The translations under genes and the position numbers were made by a program. DNA of 29,672 nt from a virus, in the IMG/VR virus record IMGVR_UViG_3300034168_000925, positions 1-29,672 of that record. One strand, 5' to 3'. Positions 29,204 to 29,672 of this stretch are shown one piece after another. The notes under the pieces were generated by a model. That model was not told the origin of the DNA. It saw only the letters and a program-made list of their open reading frames with translations, and did not search any database. How positions within the stretch are numbered: position 1 is the stretch's first letter; each line of letters opens with the position of its first letter.

Positions 29204-29672
29204 TTATCTATTTAATAATATACCAGTTGTTCCAAATACATTATGTGAACCATATTCAGATGTACCATTAGTAGCTCTTATTCTAGCAGTTTCTGCTTTG
29301 TATAACTCTAACAATTTAGGTTGAGATAATATTTCTTTTGTTTTAGCATCATATTGTGCTGCTTCATAATTACCTTTTGCTAATGCTACTTTTTTTAATG
29401 CGGTTTGTTCAGCTTGTTTAGTTTGAGATATAATAGTTGCTGTTTCCTGTAATACTGCAATTTTTCTCTCAATAGCTGCTTTATATGATTTAGGCAATTG
29501 CATTTTAAGTATAGCAATATTATTTAATGTAAATCCTTCCTTCTCTAAAGAAGCTGTTAAAGATCTTGTTACATTACCTTCATAAATATTTCTATGTTGT
29601 AATAAACTATCTGATGCAAATGATACAGCATTATCTAATAACTCTTTTCTAACAATAGTTCTAACTCTTGAA
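29204..29672 (-). CDS. SPFH/band-7 (prohibitin-like) protein, C-terminal part; start outside window
   Basis: The frame is open to the window edge, giving about 155 residues of a longer protein. The visible part has the late SPFH-domain features: SRVRTIVRKELLDNAVSF, then LTASLEKEGFTLNNIAILKM and QLPKSYKAAIERKIAVLQET. These fit the (V)R...R......Y..R......L...L...G..L..V.I.....P..Y..AIE.K segment typical of prohibitin/HflC-like proteins. An Ala/Lys/Gln-rich helix follows (SQTKQAEQTALKKVALAKGN), the usual coiled coil for ring assembly. An internal ATG at 29503 would give 99 residues but would break the domain. Phage SPFH proteins may act at the host membrane; the N-terminal anchor cannot be seen. 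Confidence 0.85.
   Translation of the reverse strand, partial: SRVRTIVRKELLDNAVSFASDSLLQHRNIYEGNVTRSLTASLEKEGFTLNNIAILKMQLPKSYKAAIERKIAVLQETATIISQTKQAEQTALKKVALAKGNYEAAQYDAKTKEILSQPKLLELYKAETARIRATNGTSEYGSHNVFGTTGILLNR

Noticed and set aside
1-29672. CRISPR array, insertion sequence, integrase or attachment site
   Set aside because: No regularly spaced repeat array, transposase or recombinase motif, or duplicated att-like sequence was seen by reading through the window.

Overview
The window is a piece of a double-stranded DNA phage genome that infects a member of the Bacteroidota, most likely a flavobacterium-like host. It is strongly AT-rich; coding lines counted by hand run about 22-33% G+C. 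The Bacteroidota assignment rests on a near-perfect Bacteroidota sigma promoter (TTTG-N20-TATATTTG) ahead of the gene at 15515, a second TATATTTG box ahead of the helicase gene, general lack of Shine-Dalgarno sequences with A-rich leaders, and a Flavobacterium-style signal peptide ending SLTSFSQ. Two opposed gene blocks, with this set of replication genes, resemble crAss-like phages (Crassvirales) such as those of Cellulophaga. That placement is inference.

Region 1 (1-3351, + strand) is the end of a late block: a partial gene, an M15-type peptidase (probable endolysin), a fibre-like protein, a 675-residue PKD plus BspA/DUF285-repeat adhesin, and a small tail gene. It closes at a strong terminator near 3400. 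Region 2 (3423-19904, - strand) is a replication and nucleotide block. Transcription runs from high to low coordinates through dUTPase, an HNH protein, an SF2 helicase, uracil-DNA glycosylase, DnaB-like helicase, a RecA/Sak4-like ATPase, an SSB-like protein, a TOPRIM primase, a GIY-YIG nuclease, a PD-(D/E)XK nuclease, family B DNA polymerase, a DUF932-like protein, dNMP kinase and a HAD phosphatase. One lone + strand gene (15515) interrupts it and has its own promoter. Region 3 (19894-28550, - strand) is a tightly packed accessory block of small conserved phage proteins, two metallophosphoesterases, several Cys-rich proteins and tiny membrane proteins. Region 4 (28551-29021) is a gene-free, GC-richer stretch that looks like a large structured RNA, perhaps read from the + strand. 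Region 5 has a 59-residue gene and the C-terminal part of an SPFH/band-7 protein that runs off the window.

Genes commonly overlap by 1-22 bp, often as ATGA or TAATG, which implies translational coupling. This supports several very short genes: 35, 32 and 44 residues inside overlap chains, plus a 30-residue and a 59-residue gene. dUTPase, dNMP kinase and uracil-DNA glycosylase would together keep uracil out of phage DNA while the polymerase, primase, helicase and SSB set copies it. The polymerase ends in QLSLF, a textbook sliding-clamp-binding motif, which suggests it borrows the host beta clamp.

The items most worth a second look are the structured-RNA candidate at 28566-29020, the tRNA-like fragments at 26378-26525, the lone + strand gene with its promoter, the clamp motif, and a protein family that appears split by a TAATG junction at 20483.
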